From positions 1-64,000 of the forward strand of contig JBBJNV010000026.1 of assembly GCA_037721215.1 (NCBI GenBank): a DNA stretch of 64,000 nt. The letters run 5' to 3'. Shown here piece by piece: positions 8,656 through 17,271 of the stretch. A program made the position numbers and the translations under genes. Each line of letters begins with the position of its first letter. The stretch's first letter is position 1. The stretch is from Gemmatimonadaceae bacterium (GTDB taxonomy: Bacteria; Gemmatimonadota; Gemmatimonadetes; Gemmatimonadales; Gemmatimonadaceae). Under the pieces are notes generated by a model, which worked only from the letters and a program-made list of their open reading frames with translations, made no database searches and was not told the DNA's origin.

Positions 8656-9660
8656 GTGAACCAGGCAGCGTTGCTCGACCTCGCATTGGTGATCTGGTTC
8701 GCGCTGACTGCGCTGTCAGTGATCTACGTAGCCTGGGACGCCTTCACCACAAACCCCGAGATGAGGGTCATGAAGTGGGGATTTCTGCTCATCACCCTCT
8801 TCACCGGGCCTGTCGGCGCCTGCGTGTACGTCCTGTCGTGCAAACCACCTGTACCCAGGGAACATGCGCAGTTCGTCAATTCGCTCTGGAAGCAGGCGGT
8901 CGGATCTACGGTCCACTGCGTAGCCGGGGATGCGACGGGAATCATCGCGGCGGCAGCCGTCACGATGGCGCTCGGTCTGGTGATGTGGCATGACATCATT
9001 GCCGAGTACGTTTCTGGATTCGCTTTCGGGCTGCTGATTTTTCAGGCGCTGTTCATGAAGCAGATGCTCGGCGGGTCGTACGTCGCTGCAGTAAGGAAAT
9101 CGTTCCTGCCCGAGTGGCTTTCGATGAACGCTGTAATGGCCGGCATGATCCCTGTGATGGTCGTGTTGATGAGTCGCGACATGACCTCGATGCACCCTGC
9201 ATCGCTTCGATTCTGGGGTGTCATGTCGCTCGCTACGATGGTGGGTTTCGCGTGCGCATACCCTGTCAATTACTGGCTCGTCGCGGTCGGCCTGAAACAC
9301 GGCATGGGCACAGTGCTGGCACTTGGCGATGGCGGGCATTCAGTGAGCGCGGAGACTGGCGAGACGCAGCAACAGAGTGCGCTGCCATCCGGGCACGCGA
9401 TGCCGGGGGACAGCGCGATGCAGCCGGGACATGAGATGGCGCACGGCACTCCGGCGCGGACAAATCCCGAATTGCCGGAGACAATCCATCAGTTGCCTGG
9501 AACAATCGCCAGCTCGCGCCCGCAGCGGGTGGCGATGAGCCTGCTTACCCTCCTCGCTCTTGCGGGCGGTCTGCTGATAGCGGCTCTGGGCGGAGATCTC
9601 GCAATGAGGGGTAATGCATCCATGCCGCGTGACGCAGCCGGCATGGAAATGCGAATGTAG
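8656..9660 (+). CDS. DUF4396 multi-pass membrane protein
   Basis: The protein has about six to eight TM helices and the DUF4396 hallmark HCVAGDATGIIAAA. The loop after the main helices is His/Met-rich (GHAMPGDSAMQPGHEMAHG), and the C-terminus after the last helix is Met-rich (MEMRM), suggesting metal contact. The function of the family is not known to me. The GTG at 8656 is chosen because the protein then starts just before the first helix (NQAALLDLALVIWF). An upstream ATG at 8554 in the same frame would overlap the Cys-rich gene by 62 bp. No good ribosome site distinguishes the two. Confidence 0.75.
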   Translation: MNQAALLDLALVIWFALTALSVIYVAWDAFTTNPEMRVMKWGFLLITLFTGPVGACVYVLSCKPPVPREHAQFVNSLWKQAVGSTVHCVAGDATGIIAAAAVTMALGLVMWHDIIAEYVSGFAFGLLIFQALFMKQMLGGSYVAAVRKSFLPEWLSMNAVMAGMIPVMVVLMSRDMTSMHPASLRFWGVMSLATMVGFACAYPVNYWLVAVGLKHGMGTVLALGDGGHSVSAETGETQQQSALPSGHAMPGDSAMQPGHEMAHGTPARTNPELPETIHQLPGTIASSRPQRVAMSLLTLLALAGGLLIAALGGDLAMRGNASMPRDAAGMEMRM

Positions 9661-9675
9661 CCGGGGCCGGTTTTG

Positions 9676-10530
9676 TCAACGCTGACGTGCGCGGAACACA
9701 AGCGACACCCAGTGGGTTTCCCACGCCGCCGGCGCCGATTGAGTGACGTGAATGGCGCGGATATACCAGAGTCCGCCTTTCGCGACCGGGATTCTTATCA
9801 TCCCCTTGGCGTCAGACTTCAAATGCAGGTCAGCCTCCGCCTTCACTGCGGTATCTGCAACTGATTCGGGCGTGGCATGCGCTGATAGAGCAGGCAGCGG
9901 CCGACCCTTGAACATCGCTCGCACAGTCAACGTATCGCCCGCGGAAACGGTTGACGGATCCCGCTGAGGAATGAATTCGATCGTTTGACCGCTGCTCCGC
10001 CTGAAGACGCGCGGACCGCTGCTCCCGATGTCAATCAGCGTCTTGGCATGCTTCACGTCTGTTCGGGTGATGCTGTCAGCGAGAGGCAACTTGCCACCCT
10101 GACGGATCTTGCCGGCGGCATCCGCCGCTCCCTCGAGTTCGAGCCATCGTAGAAATGCCTCGCCGGTCTGACGCGCCGAACGTGGAATGAGCGTCACAGC
10201 GACTATTCGCTGTCCGGGAGCGTCGGGCCTGGTCTTGAGGACGAGAGACGTGCCGCGGTGTGACAGGTCGGTAACTGATGTTTCGCCGTTCGCGCCGATG
10301 ATCACCGCGCGCGCAACGCGCGCTAACGCGATGGGCGCCACGCTTGACGGAAACCGTGAGCTGGTTTGCGCCATTACTTCAACATCGCCACGCTCTGAGA
10401 ACGAGAAGGCGCCTGGTACGAGGAAAAAGTCGTGCGCGGAAAGCCACGATGCGCTTGTGAACACCAATACGGCGGCAACAACGGCAAGCGCGAAATGGCG
10501 TCCACGGTGTCGCGAGCGGTCGATCAGCAA
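9676..10530 (-). CDS. DUF4198 periplasmic protein
   Basis: The mature N-terminus AHDFFLVPG is the signature of DUF4198 proteins, periplasmic beta-rich proteins often found with cobalt/nickel or copper uptake and resistance genes. A TTG start at 10530 is preferred. It is preceded by GGAG at 8 nt spacing and gives a normal signal peptide (RHFALAVVAAVLVFTSASWLSA). The ATG at 10638 would add 36 non-signal residues and overlap the copCD-like gene by 20 bp. It is the last gene of the leftward run barrel, Met/His-rich, copCD. The role is probably handling metal or surface exposure in the periplasm; the biochemical function is unknown. Confidence 0.75.
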   Translation of the reverse strand: MLIDRSRHRGRHFALAVVAAVLVFTSASWLSAHDFFLVPGAFSFSERGDVEVMAQTSSRFPSSVAPIALARVARAVIIGANGETSVTDLSHRGTSLVLKTRPDAPGQRIVAVTLIPRSARQTGEAFLRWLELEGAADAAGKIRQGGKLPLADSITRTDVKHAKTLIDIGSSGPRVFRRSSGQTIEFIPQRDPSTVSAGDTLTVRAMFKGRPLPALSAHATPESVADTAVKAEADLHLKSDAKGMIRIPVAKGGLWYIRAIHVTQSAPAAWETHWVSLVFRARQR

Positions 10531-10618
10531 TTTGGAAACTCCGTTGTGAACATGGGTGGCACGAAGAAGAGCAATACTCCCAGCACCGGCAATTGGGAAG
10601 CGTCGGAATCGGTTCTCG

Positions 10619-12112
10619 TCAAGGCACCGCGAGCGCATCGTTTGTCGTTGACTCGATCACCATTCCCGCTTGGTCCATCGCTGGCGGGGTCGCAACCAGG
10701 ATCGCGGTGATGAGCAGAACAACCGAGGCGACACCAACTTCGAAGGTCGCGGAACGTTTGATTTTCTTCACCCCTTCGAGCTCACCCAGCCGCGGTTTCA
10801 CATACCGGAAATTCCAGGCTCCAATGCCGGCGACGATTGAAAGAATTACAAGCTTTCTGAACAGCATCGTTCCGTAATCGGTCTGCCAGAGCGCCGAAAT
10901 GCTTTCGAGATGCAACCAGGCTGCAAACACGCCCGTGGACGCGGTGAGGCCGGCAAACACCAGGGCTGTCGGGCTGAACGCATTCACAAGTCGAGCAACG
11001 GCTTGCCCCCGGTCATCCTTGTCGAGCGCCATCGCCGCCGGAATTCCCGCCACGAGAAGCACCAACAGGCTGCCGAGCCAGCCCGACGCGCCGATGATGT
11101 GAATGCCGTCGGCCATGATGGCGAGCGGGCGCAGTGCTGGTGCGGCAGCAGCATGTCCCGAGAGGGCGGGCGCGAACGAGCCAAGTACTGCACCAACCGC
11201 CGCAATTATCCATCCTTCAGCCCGCTTTCTCCGCGCCAGGACGAATCCGGTTATCGCAACGACCGTCGCCACAACCTGCAGCAGCCAACCCCAACCCCAG
11301 GTTGTGAGACCGATCATCGACCACATCAGAGCGGGCGCGAAGCCGGTACCCGGGGCATGCATCGCATACGACTGCGCCAGCAGTCTGACTACCGCGACCA
11401 TCGCAAGAAAAAGCGCTGCATATAGACCGACCAGTGCCGCACGCTGACTGGCGGGAAGCAGCATCGGCACATCCGGACCGTGCTTCTTCCTTATCAATCC
11501 GAGAACGAACACGTGGAATGCGACCGCTCCCGTCATGATGAGGATCGCGCCGAACTGGAGCCATCGGATGACAACGTAAAGCGGCGATTCCGCGTTGAAT
11601 CCGCCCGCATCGGGGAATGTCTGAGCGTCGTGATGTACCCGCGCGGTTCCCTCGCCTGGCGCACCGCCGGAGCCGGCAGTGCCAGCCGCAGCCTGCACCG
11701 CTGAATCCCCGCCGCCCGGCGCTGAAGAAACCGTGCCCAAGCCCGACGCTCCAGCCTCGACTGAGAACGCGAAGTTCCCGCGAATCGGATGGCCATCCGC
11801 GCCTGCCATTTGCCACGTTACTGTGTACGGACCGGCCACTAGCGGCCCTTCGATACCGGCTTTCACCGCGCGCTTATCGCTGCCCGCGAACACCAACCCG
11901 GCCAGCGAGACCTTGCCGTCCGGTCCGGCAAGCTCCACTCGGGTGAAAACAAGCTCGACCGGCTCGTTGAAAACGAGAGCAATCTCTTTCGGCACCGCCG
12001 TGAGTTTGGTGTTCTTCGCCGGCGCCGAGCTCTTCAATGCGCCATGTGCATGCGCGGCGGATGGAGCCAGCAACATGCACACGGTAACGATTGCCGCCAG
12101 AACACGACCCAT
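10619..12112 (-). CDS. CopC-CopD fusion copper protein
   Basis: This 497-residue protein has a signal peptide, an N-terminal CopC-like periplasmic copper-binding domain (mature start HAHGALKSSAPA; about residues 21-120), a Gly/Ala/Ser linker, and a CopD-like integral membrane domain with about eight helices to the C-terminus. CopCD/YcnJ-type fusions are associated with copper uptake or tolerance at the inner membrane. The start codon abuts the stop of the Met/His-rich gene with no gap, so the two are co-transcribed and probably coupled. A fragment matching its 3' end recurs at 17191-17236. Confidence 0.9.
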   Translation of the reverse strand: MGRVLAAIVTVCMLLAPSAAHAHGALKSSAPAKNTKLTAVPKEIALVFNEPVELVFTRVELAGPDGKVSLAGLVFAGSDKRAVKAGIEGPLVAGPYTVTWQMAGADGHPIRGNFAFSVEAGASGLGTVSSAPGGGDSAVQAAAGTAGSGGAPGEGTARVHHDAQTFPDAGGFNAESPLYVVIRWLQFGAILIMTGAVAFHVFVLGLIRKKHGPDVPMLLPASQRAALVGLYAALFLAMVAVVRLLAQSYAMHAPGTGFAPALMWSMIGLTTWGWGWLLQVVATVVAITGFVLARRKRAEGWIIAAVGAVLGSFAPALSGHAAAAPALRPLAIMADGIHIIGASGWLGSLLVLLVAGIPAAMALDKDDRGQAVARLVNAFSPTALVFAGLTASTGVFAAWLHLESISALWQTDYGTMLFRKLVILSIVAGIGAWNFRYVKPRLGELEGVKKIKRSATFEVGVASVVLLITAILVATPPAMDQAGMVIESTTNDALAVP

Positions 12113-13702
12113 TTACATCTTCATCTTCGAGTGATCCATTCCCGCCATCGGATCCTTTTTCGGTGCGGGCTTTTTTGCTGCGGTCTTCTTCGCCGCGGGC
12201 TTCGCGACCGGTTTGGCCGCTGGTCTCCCTGCCGCAGCCTTCGCGGTCGCCGGCTTCCTGACGGCCGAAGGTTTCCTCAACGTGCTCGATCGGGACGACG
12301 CCGCAGCCGGCTTCGACTTCCGCATCATCATCTGGTGCTCGGCGGGCATCGCTTTCATCGCGTCATTCATCATGCGACGCATTCCCGGGTCCGCCATCAC
12401 TCGCTTCATGATCACTGGATCGGCCAGCATCTCCATGTGCAGCTTCATCATCGGATCCCCCGACCCGTTTGCAGGCATTGCGGAATGATCCATCCCTGCC
12501 ATGTTCGTTTTTGAATGATCCATACCCGCCATGCCATCAGCTTTTGCCCCTTGAGTTTTTCCGCCAGCGGCGGGCATCGCCATTTTCGAATGGTCCATGC
12601 CGGCCATCTTTCCCCCGGCCGCCATTCCGCCGGTCGCCCCATGGTTCATTCCCGCCATGTGTACCGCACCGCGCGCAACGGTTGGCGTCGGCAGCTCGGC
12701 GAGAAAGTTGACCGCTGCGCCGCCCATGTTGTTCACGCCCATCATGTTCGTCATCTCGAGCCACTCGGCCCTCGTCATGGCAAACGACGTGTTGTCCCTG
12801 TAAAGGGCCGCCGCTTTGAGGATCTCAGTGCGCTTCCGGTTCATCGGCACCTTTGGCGACGCGAGGACGTCTGACACGACGTCGTGCATCGAGTGAAGAT
12901 TGTCGAAAATGATCGACGCTTCCGGATACCGTGCCGCAAACGCGGGGGCAACGGCGGCCGTCATCGGCATGATTCGCGGCATCCCGCTCGGCGGAGATTC
13001 CAGCATCTGGCGGAATCGCGCGACTGCGGCCAACACTCCGGTCTGGCGCTCTGCCTGCGTCTTCCCCGTTACCAGCGGCTCGTACAGGCCCACCTGCAGC
13101 CAGTGATACGCCCATATCAGGCCATTGAACTTCGGGTACTTGTCGCGGAACGCGGTCGAGTAGTACTGCCCTTCCATCAGCTCCATCGTTTTCGGTACCG
13201 AGCTGAACGCGAGCTCTGGACGCTTCTTGTAGTAGCGAATCAGCTCGGCGATCTTCGCGTCTTTCTGCGGAAGCGCCATGCGCTCGTCTGCCCACACATC
13301 GTAGATCTGCCGATGAAGAAGGTGAGCCCAGTCGAACATCATCTTCGCTTCGGGGGCCAGCTTCGCGTAGGCAACCTCAATCGCCGCTTCCTCGAGCGGC
13401 ACATGAGGCGGATTTATAAGCAGCTTGCCAGTGATGAAATCGTATTCCTTGTTCTCCAGCAGCGAGGCTGGCGCGGTCGGCTTTGTGTAAAGCTTCTCGT
13501 AGAGAATCGCATGTCCGTAGTCGAACGCATTGAAAAGCCGGTCAGCTGCGGGGTATCCCTCGCGGAATGCCCAGTTGAATGATCCGGGGAGGTAGAACTG
13601 CTCATAGGTGGTCGACCACTGCGCCGAAGCCGGCGTAGCACCCACTGCCGCAAACGCGGAGGCGGCGGCGACAACGCCAAACCACCGGCGCGTGTTTCCC
13701 AT
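12113..13702 (-). CDS. Secreted Met/His-rich protein with MAGMDHS repeats
   Basis: The protein has about 529 residues, a signal peptide ending TPASA, and a globular region of about 330 residues of no family I recognise (mature start QWSTTYEQFYLPGSF). A Met/His segment follows with several copies of MAGMDHS, a further Met-rich helix, and a Lys/Ala/Pro-rich linker. It ends MAGMDHSKMKM. MDHS-type motifs are the copper-ligand style of CopB/PcoB and CopA, so copper binding is likely. The ATG at 13702 has GGAG 9 nt upstream; in-frame ATGs at 13729 and 13753 are alternatives. It sits between an outer-membrane barrel gene and copCD. Confidence 0.8.
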   Translation of the reverse strand: MGNTRRWFGVVAAASAFAAVGATPASAQWSTTYEQFYLPGSFNWAFREGYPAADRLFNAFDYGHAILYEKLYTKPTAPASLLENKEYDFITGKLLINPPHVPLEEAAIEVAYAKLAPEAKMMFDWAHLLHRQIYDVWADERMALPQKDAKIAELIRYYKKRPELAFSSVPKTMELMEGQYYSTAFRDKYPKFNGLIWAYHWLQVGLYEPLVTGKTQAERQTGVLAAVARFRQMLESPPSGMPRIMPMTAAVAPAFAARYPEASIIFDNLHSMHDVVSDVLASPKVPMNRKRTEILKAAALYRDNTSFAMTRAEWLEMTNMMGVNNMGGAAVNFLAELPTPTVARGAVHMAGMNHGATGGMAAGGKMAGMDHSKMAMPAAGGKTQGAKADGMAGMDHSKTNMAGMDHSAMPANGSGDPMMKLHMEMLADPVIMKRVMADPGMRRMMNDAMKAMPAEHQMMMRKSKPAAASSRSSTLRKPSAVRKPATAKAAAGRPAAKPVAKPAAKKTAAKKPAPKKDPMAGMDHSKMKM

Positions 13703-13775
13703 CTTCGAGTTCTCTTGTTGGTTCTTCATTGTTGTTCTCAGTAAATTTTTCACGATCAGGGCCGGCGGGCGCCTG

Positions 13776-14645
13776 TCAGCGATCCCCGCCAGGAAAAAAC
13801 GAGCGAATCGCGAACGCGTACGCCGTGCCGAAGGTCACGAACCAGCCTTGATCAGGGCCGTTAATTCGGCGGCCGAGGCCGCCATCGATGTTGAATTTCG
13901 GATTGACCTGATACCGGATTCCGGTGCCGATGTTGTAGTCGACATCTTCTGCGTCGGAGATCGGCTGGCGAACGAAGAAATCGGCGGTGACGAGCATCGC
14001 CCGTATCGGAAATGTCTTGTCCACCGCAGCTCCGACCAGCCAGCGGCTGACCTCCACGGCGCCAGCAGCCTCGGCAGTTCCATCAGGAACAGGCGATGTC
14101 AGTATGTCTTCGTCCGAAGATCCGAAAGTGTACTGACCGTTCACATGGAACCGCGCGATACTCAATGTCCTGGTGGCGATGCCCTTGAGCGATGTGTATG
14201 TCCGGTCCGGACCAAGCGGTCCCACCGGCAGCAGAACGTCAGCCCGTAATCCGAGCGCCGGCAGCGTTTGCGTCTCGGCATTGAGATTATGGAATGCCGA
14301 AAGCTCGACTCCCGCGATGCCCGACCTGCTCTGTCCGCCGCCCAGGTCGTTGTACGCCAGCGGAAGCCCGATTTCAATGTGCGTGCGCGGCAGGATTCCA
14401 TATGCGATTTCGGGCTCGACCCCAAAGTTGTATACACCGCCGATACCGCGTTCGAGCCGCAGGGGCGCGAGCTTCAGCTCAAATGCGTAACGCTCCGTAG
14501 CGTACGCGTCCTCAATCTGTACCGGGCGTCCGGCATCGGTGTTGTAATAGTCGGTCTGGGCGCCAAGGAGCGGGGCGCTCAGCAGGATTGCCGCGACAAT
14601 CCCCAGTGAGAGGCGGATGGGTGCCGCGCCGGCGGTTGGAGTCAT
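13776..14645 (-). CDS. Putative outer-membrane beta-barrel protein
   Basis: The protein has about 289 residues with a signal peptide (IRLSLGIVAAILLSAPLLGA). Alternating hydrophobic/polar strands rich in Gly and aromatic residues run to the C-terminus (GWFVTFGTAYAFAIRSFF). This resembles MetA-pathway-type or CopB-like outer-membrane proteins, but I cannot assign a family. The start is set at 14645 because it gives a signal peptide; the frame is open to 14729. It is the first gene of the leftward barrel, Met/His-rich, copCD, DUF4198 run, with a candidate operator about 50 nt upstream at 14694-14708. Confidence 0.75.
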   Translation of the reverse strand: MTPTAGAAPIRLSLGIVAAILLSAPLLGAQTDYYNTDAGRPVQIEDAYATERYAFELKLAPLRLERGIGGVYNFGVEPEIAYGILPRTHIEIGLPLAYNDLGGGQSRSGIAGVELSAFHNLNAETQTLPALGLRADVLLPVGPLGPDRTYTSLKGIATRTLSIARFHVNGQYTFGSSDEDILTSPVPDGTAEAAGAVEVSRWLVGAAVDKTFPIRAMLVTADFFVRQPISDAEDVDYNIGTGIRYQVNPKFNIDGGLGRRINGPDQGWFVTFGTAYAFAIRSFFPGGDR

Positions 14646-14693
14646 GGATATTTCGTAAGAAAGTGTTGAGACCGGCACCAGTGCCGGTCCTGC

Positions 14694-14708
14694 TTTATTG
14701 TGCATAAA
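14694..14708. promoter_or_regulatory. Candidate BlaI-type operator dyad 2
   Basis: TTTAT-tgtgc-ATAAA is a perfect 5-bp inverted repeat with 5-nt spacer, about 50 nt upstream of the outer-membrane barrel gene that leads the copCD run. It has the same geometry as the dyads upstream of the blaI-like gene. Confidence 0.5.
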
Positions 14709-14747
14709 ATGTGTGCACGTAACATACACTGATTGGTGCCGGATGTT

Positions 14748-15773
14748 TCACATCGCGTGGCGGCAGTGATCTGACGGATTCGACAACAAACACCCGCCGC
14801 AAAACAAGTGAGACAGCGGCGAATCTCCGCCATGCTCGCAATGCTCGGCGGACGTCAACGCGAATGGCGATTTACCCGGTCCGCCGGCAACCGCGCCCGA
14901 AAGAAGAACCAGCGCCAGCGCCGTTCCGGCCCACGCTACCGATAGTCGAGTCACATGTGTCGTCACCGCAGCCTCCTCGCCCGCCAGACGGCGGATCCTC
15001 CTATCGAGAAGGTCCGAGTTGCAGAAACCTGTCGTCCCCTTGGCACAGCGGGTTGGCGGCGACTCCGCCAGGCGCAGGATTGCCGATGCAAGGACGAGTG
15101 GACGCCCCGCTGCCGCGCGATCGTCCGCAACTATTTCCGCTTCGTCACCCATGTCCTCCGCAAGGCGACGCAACGCCGGAATCCAGAAGAAGGTGTAGCC
15201 GAGAAACCGGTAAATCGACAGCCTCAAAGGATCGCGCCGTGACACATGCGCCGCCTCGTGCGAGAGCACGCACTCCAACTCACCTGCCGTAAGACGAAGC
15301 GGAAGATCCTCCGCTACGTAAACTCGCGGGCGGACCATTCCAGCGGTAAACGCGGGGTTAGGGAGCCCGTGAACAATCCGAACGAGGCGCGGGTTCAGCC
15401 CCGCGGCGATCGCTGCCCGCCAGACAGGACTGCCCGGGATTGGCATTGCAGAATCCAGCGGCGTCATCGCGGCGCTGAGCCGCGACGACGCGCGCCACCT
15501 GTCCCACGTTGCGTAGGCCGCGCCGGCCCCAAGAGCCAGATGGACCGACCAGTGTACTGGTGCCAGAACATGCCTTAACGCCGTCATGCAAAAGGCGCCG
15601 AGATGCTGCATGCTCGCAAGAATCTCCGTGCTGGCGAGCGGCAGATGATGTCCAAACACCGGCAGGGTGCTCAGCAGGATGAGGGCGGCGATTGCCAGAA
15701 CTGTAGTGCGTCGATGGGACCGCTCCCGCATGGCGAGCCGCGCCGAGCGATAGCCTGCTCCCTCGGGAATCAC
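14748..15773 (-). CDS. M56-family membrane metalloprotease with Cys/His tail
   Basis: This 341-residue BlaR1/MecR1-type antirepressor protease has HEAAH at residues 172-176 (zinc and catalytic Glu) and an acidic third-ligand region EAEIVADD at 211-218. TM helices lie near residues 24-40, 60-90 and 276-296. After the last helix there is no beta-lactam-binding sensor domain. Instead there is a short tail of about 35 residues with four Cys (312, 325, 328, 337) and five His (311, 314, 322, 336, 339). The start overlaps the blaI-like stop by 4 bp (ATGA). In the copper gene setting, the tail may be a periplasmic metal sensor that triggers cleavage of the repressor. Confidence 0.85.
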   Translation of the reverse strand: MIPEGAGYRSARLAMRERSHRRTTVLAIAALILLSTLPVFGHHLPLASTEILASMQHLGAFCMTALRHVLAPVHWSVHLALGAGAAYATWDRWRASSRLSAAMTPLDSAMPIPGSPVWRAAIAAGLNPRLVRIVHGLPNPAFTAGMVRPRVYVAEDLPLRLTAGELECVLSHEAAHVSRRDPLRLSIYRFLGYTFFWIPALRRLAEDMGDEAEIVADDRAAAGRPLVLASAILRLAESPPTRCAKGTTGFCNSDLLDRRIRRLAGEEAAVTTHVTRLSVAWAGTALALVLLSGAVAGGPGKSPFALTSAEHCEHGGDSPLSHLFCGGCLLSNPSDHCRHAM

Positions 15774-16180
15774 AGCTTCCCCTCCGCTTTCAGCCTGCGC
15801 CTGACGAGGCGTCCCAACTCGGCGAGCTGCTCCGGATCCCGCTCGGCCAGCACATCCACCAGCGACGCAGACACAGCCTCGGCGCCAAGCGACAGAATAC
15901 CTTCGACGACTCTCCTGGATGCCATCGCCATGAACTCGTCCTCAGCGAAGCGCGCCGAGTAGTGAAGCAGATCGTCCTGTTTCGCCCGGCTGAGAATTCC
16001 CTTGTTCACCAGTTTGTTCAGTACTGTAATCACCGTCAGCAGCTCGACCTTGTGATGGCGAAACACGCGGGTGTGGACTTCACGGGACGTCGACGGGCAA
16101 TCGAGCTCCCACACCGCGCGCAAGACACGGGCTTCGAGGTCGCCGAGTACCTTGGCGAGGCCTTTTGCCGAAAGTCTCAC
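15770..16180 (-). CDS. BlaI/MecI/CopY-family repressor
   Basis: This winged-helix repressor carries the family core (LGDLEARVLRAVWELDCP, then REVHTR, TVITVLNKLVNKGIL) and a C-terminal dimerisation/cleavage helix region. A GTG start at 16180 is preferred: AGGA lies 4 nt upstream and the product starts just before the helix-turn-helix, as in the family. The frame is open to a TTG at 16264. The 127 bp upstream (16194-16320) hold candidate dyads and are duplicated at 17271-17397. The protein probably represses the copper/efflux genes and its own operon and is inactivated through the M56 protease encoded by the overlapping next gene. Confidence 0.87.
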   Translation of the reverse strand: MRLSAKGLAKVLGDLEARVLRAVWELDCPSTSREVHTRVFRHHKVELLTVITVLNKLVNKGILSRAKQDDLLHYSARFAEDEFMAMASRRVVEGILSLGAEAVSASLVDVLAERDPEQLAELGRLVRRRLKAEGKL

Positions 16181-16193
16181 TGTGTCCTGCAGC

Positions 16194-16320
16194 CCGGGGG
16201 TGTGGCCCGGGGTGGCATCGCGCCTACGAACCGTCAAGCCGGCTCCTGAATTCGGGGTGCACAAATCGCTATCTAAGCGTAGCTCGACTTTTATACACCG
16301 TAAAGCCCGTTAATGGTAAT
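16194..16320. repeat. blaI leader, copy 1 of 127-bp repeat
   Basis: These 127 bp directly upstream of the blaI-like gene match 17271-17397 without gaps at about 116 of 127 positions, in the same orientation. The copy contains the candidate operator at 16290-16304, which overlaps a TATAAA sequence on the minus strand. Confidence 0.9.
16290..16304. promoter_or_regulatory. Candidate BlaI-type operator dyad 3
   Basis: TTTAT-acacc-GTAAA. On the minus strand it reads TTTACGGTGTATAAA. It overlaps a -10-like TATAAA and contains TAC-GG-TGTA, close to the TACAnnTGTA core known for CopY/BlaI operators. It is the dyad nearest the blaI-like gene. Confidence 0.6.
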
Positions 16321-16368
16321 CCCGTTTCTCCTTCCCGACTATTGACGGGTCACCACGCCTGACTGCAT

Positions 16369-16383
16369 TTTATGCTGCGCAAA
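16369..16383. promoter_or_regulatory. Candidate BlaI-type operator dyad 4
   Basis: TTTAT-gctgc-GCAAA, upstream of the blaI-like gene and 7 bp from dyad 5. The right arm has one deviation from the consensus. Confidence 0.45.
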
Positions 16384-16390
16384 AGAGAGC

Positions 16391-16405
16391 TTTATGCTGC
16401 GTAAA
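16391..16405. promoter_or_regulatory. Candidate BlaI-type operator dyad 5
   Basis: TTTAT-gctgc-GTAAA, tandem with dyad 4 at a centre-to-centre distance of 22 bp, or about two helical turns. This spacing would suit cooperative repressor binding. Confidence 0.5.
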
Positions 16406-16522
16406 GGCACACCTCACGTTGCGACGCCCGCCTCCGTATCATTCTCTCGTGATGCGGCTGCGGGCGATGGAGTTCCTGCGATGCGACTTCTCTGCACGCG
16501 TGATAAACGTGCTGGAGCGAAG

Positions 16523-17101
16523 TCACCTCGTGAGAAAATAGAGCAGCGTTCCAGCACCCAGCACAATTGCAACGGGGATCCAGCCGTATCGGCCAAGAAT
16601 CTGTCGCACGGAAGGGCCAAAAAAGCGCGCAAGGAGCGCGATAGGCAGATATTTCAGCGCCCGTCCGACTAGCGAACCCACGATAAATCCAGGAAGCGGA
16701 AGACCGGAGGCCCCGGCCATTGCCGTGTAGAGCATGTAGGGAACCGGGGTGTAACCGGATGTCAGCAGCGCAAGCATGTAGTTCCGGAGATATACGCGCT
16801 GTACGAACTCGATACGCGATAGCAATCCATAGGAGTCAAACATCGGCTCCACGAGCGTCGCGTAGAAAGCCGAGCCGAGCCAGTAGCCGAACAGGCCTCC
16901 GACGACCGATGCGGCCGTGGCTAAGCCCGCCAGCAACCACGCCCGGCGAGGGCTGGCAAGGATCATCGCAATGAGCAGCGCTTCCGTCGGCGCGGGCAAT
17001 ATCGTGGCCTCGAGAAGAGCGAACACCATCAGTATGAGCAGGCCCCAACGGCCCGCGGCGAGGCGGACGAGCCTCGTTTCGGGCTCAGCGCTCGTTGTCA
17101 A
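16523..17101 (-). CDS. YqaA/DedA-type membrane protein
   Basis: This 192-residue inner-membrane protein has about five hydrophobic segments and VTT/SNARE-associated (DedA superfamily) features: EATILPAPTEALLIAM near the N-terminus, GSAFYATLVEPMF, and GLPLPGFIVGSLVGRALKY. YqaA-like members are short DedA relatives of uncertain role; DedA proteins in general act as lipid flippases or affect membrane homeostasis. It is transcribed leftward between the scarred region and the blaI control region. Nothing in the sequence ties it directly to metals. Confidence 0.82.
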   Translation of the reverse strand: MTTSAEPETRLVRLAAGRWGLLILMVFALLEATILPAPTEALLIAMILASPRRAWLLAGLATAASVVGGLFGYWLGSAFYATLVEPMFDSYGLLSRIEFVQRVYLRNYMLALLTSGYTPVPYMLYTAMAGASGLPLPGFIVGSLVGRALKYLPIALLARFFGPSVRQILGRYGWIPVAIVLGAGTLLYFLTR

Positions 17102-17190
17102 TTAAACCAGGATTGGTTGCGGCAACTGTGCCGAACGATTGGTTGATGGAGAGGCTGTCACATCAGCCATTTCCATTGCCGGCGGGGACC

Positions 17191-17271
17191 GCGGTAATCA
17201 GCAGAACAACGCAGCGACACCAACCTCGAAGGTCGCAGATTCGCCGCGGGCTTCGCGACCGGTTTGGCCGC
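17191..17271. repeat. Scar with copCD-like and Met/His-gene-like fragments
   Basis: 17191-17236 matches the 3' part of the CopC-CopD gene (10704-10750) with few mismatches and a 1-bp gap. 17240-17271 is identical over 32 bp to 12189-12220 in the Met/His-rich gene. Both are in the same orientation as the originals and are followed directly by the second blaI-leader copy. They look like remnants of a lost duplicate of the copCD-to-blaI block. The rest of the 17102-17190 stretch shows nothing I recognise. Confidence 0.8.
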
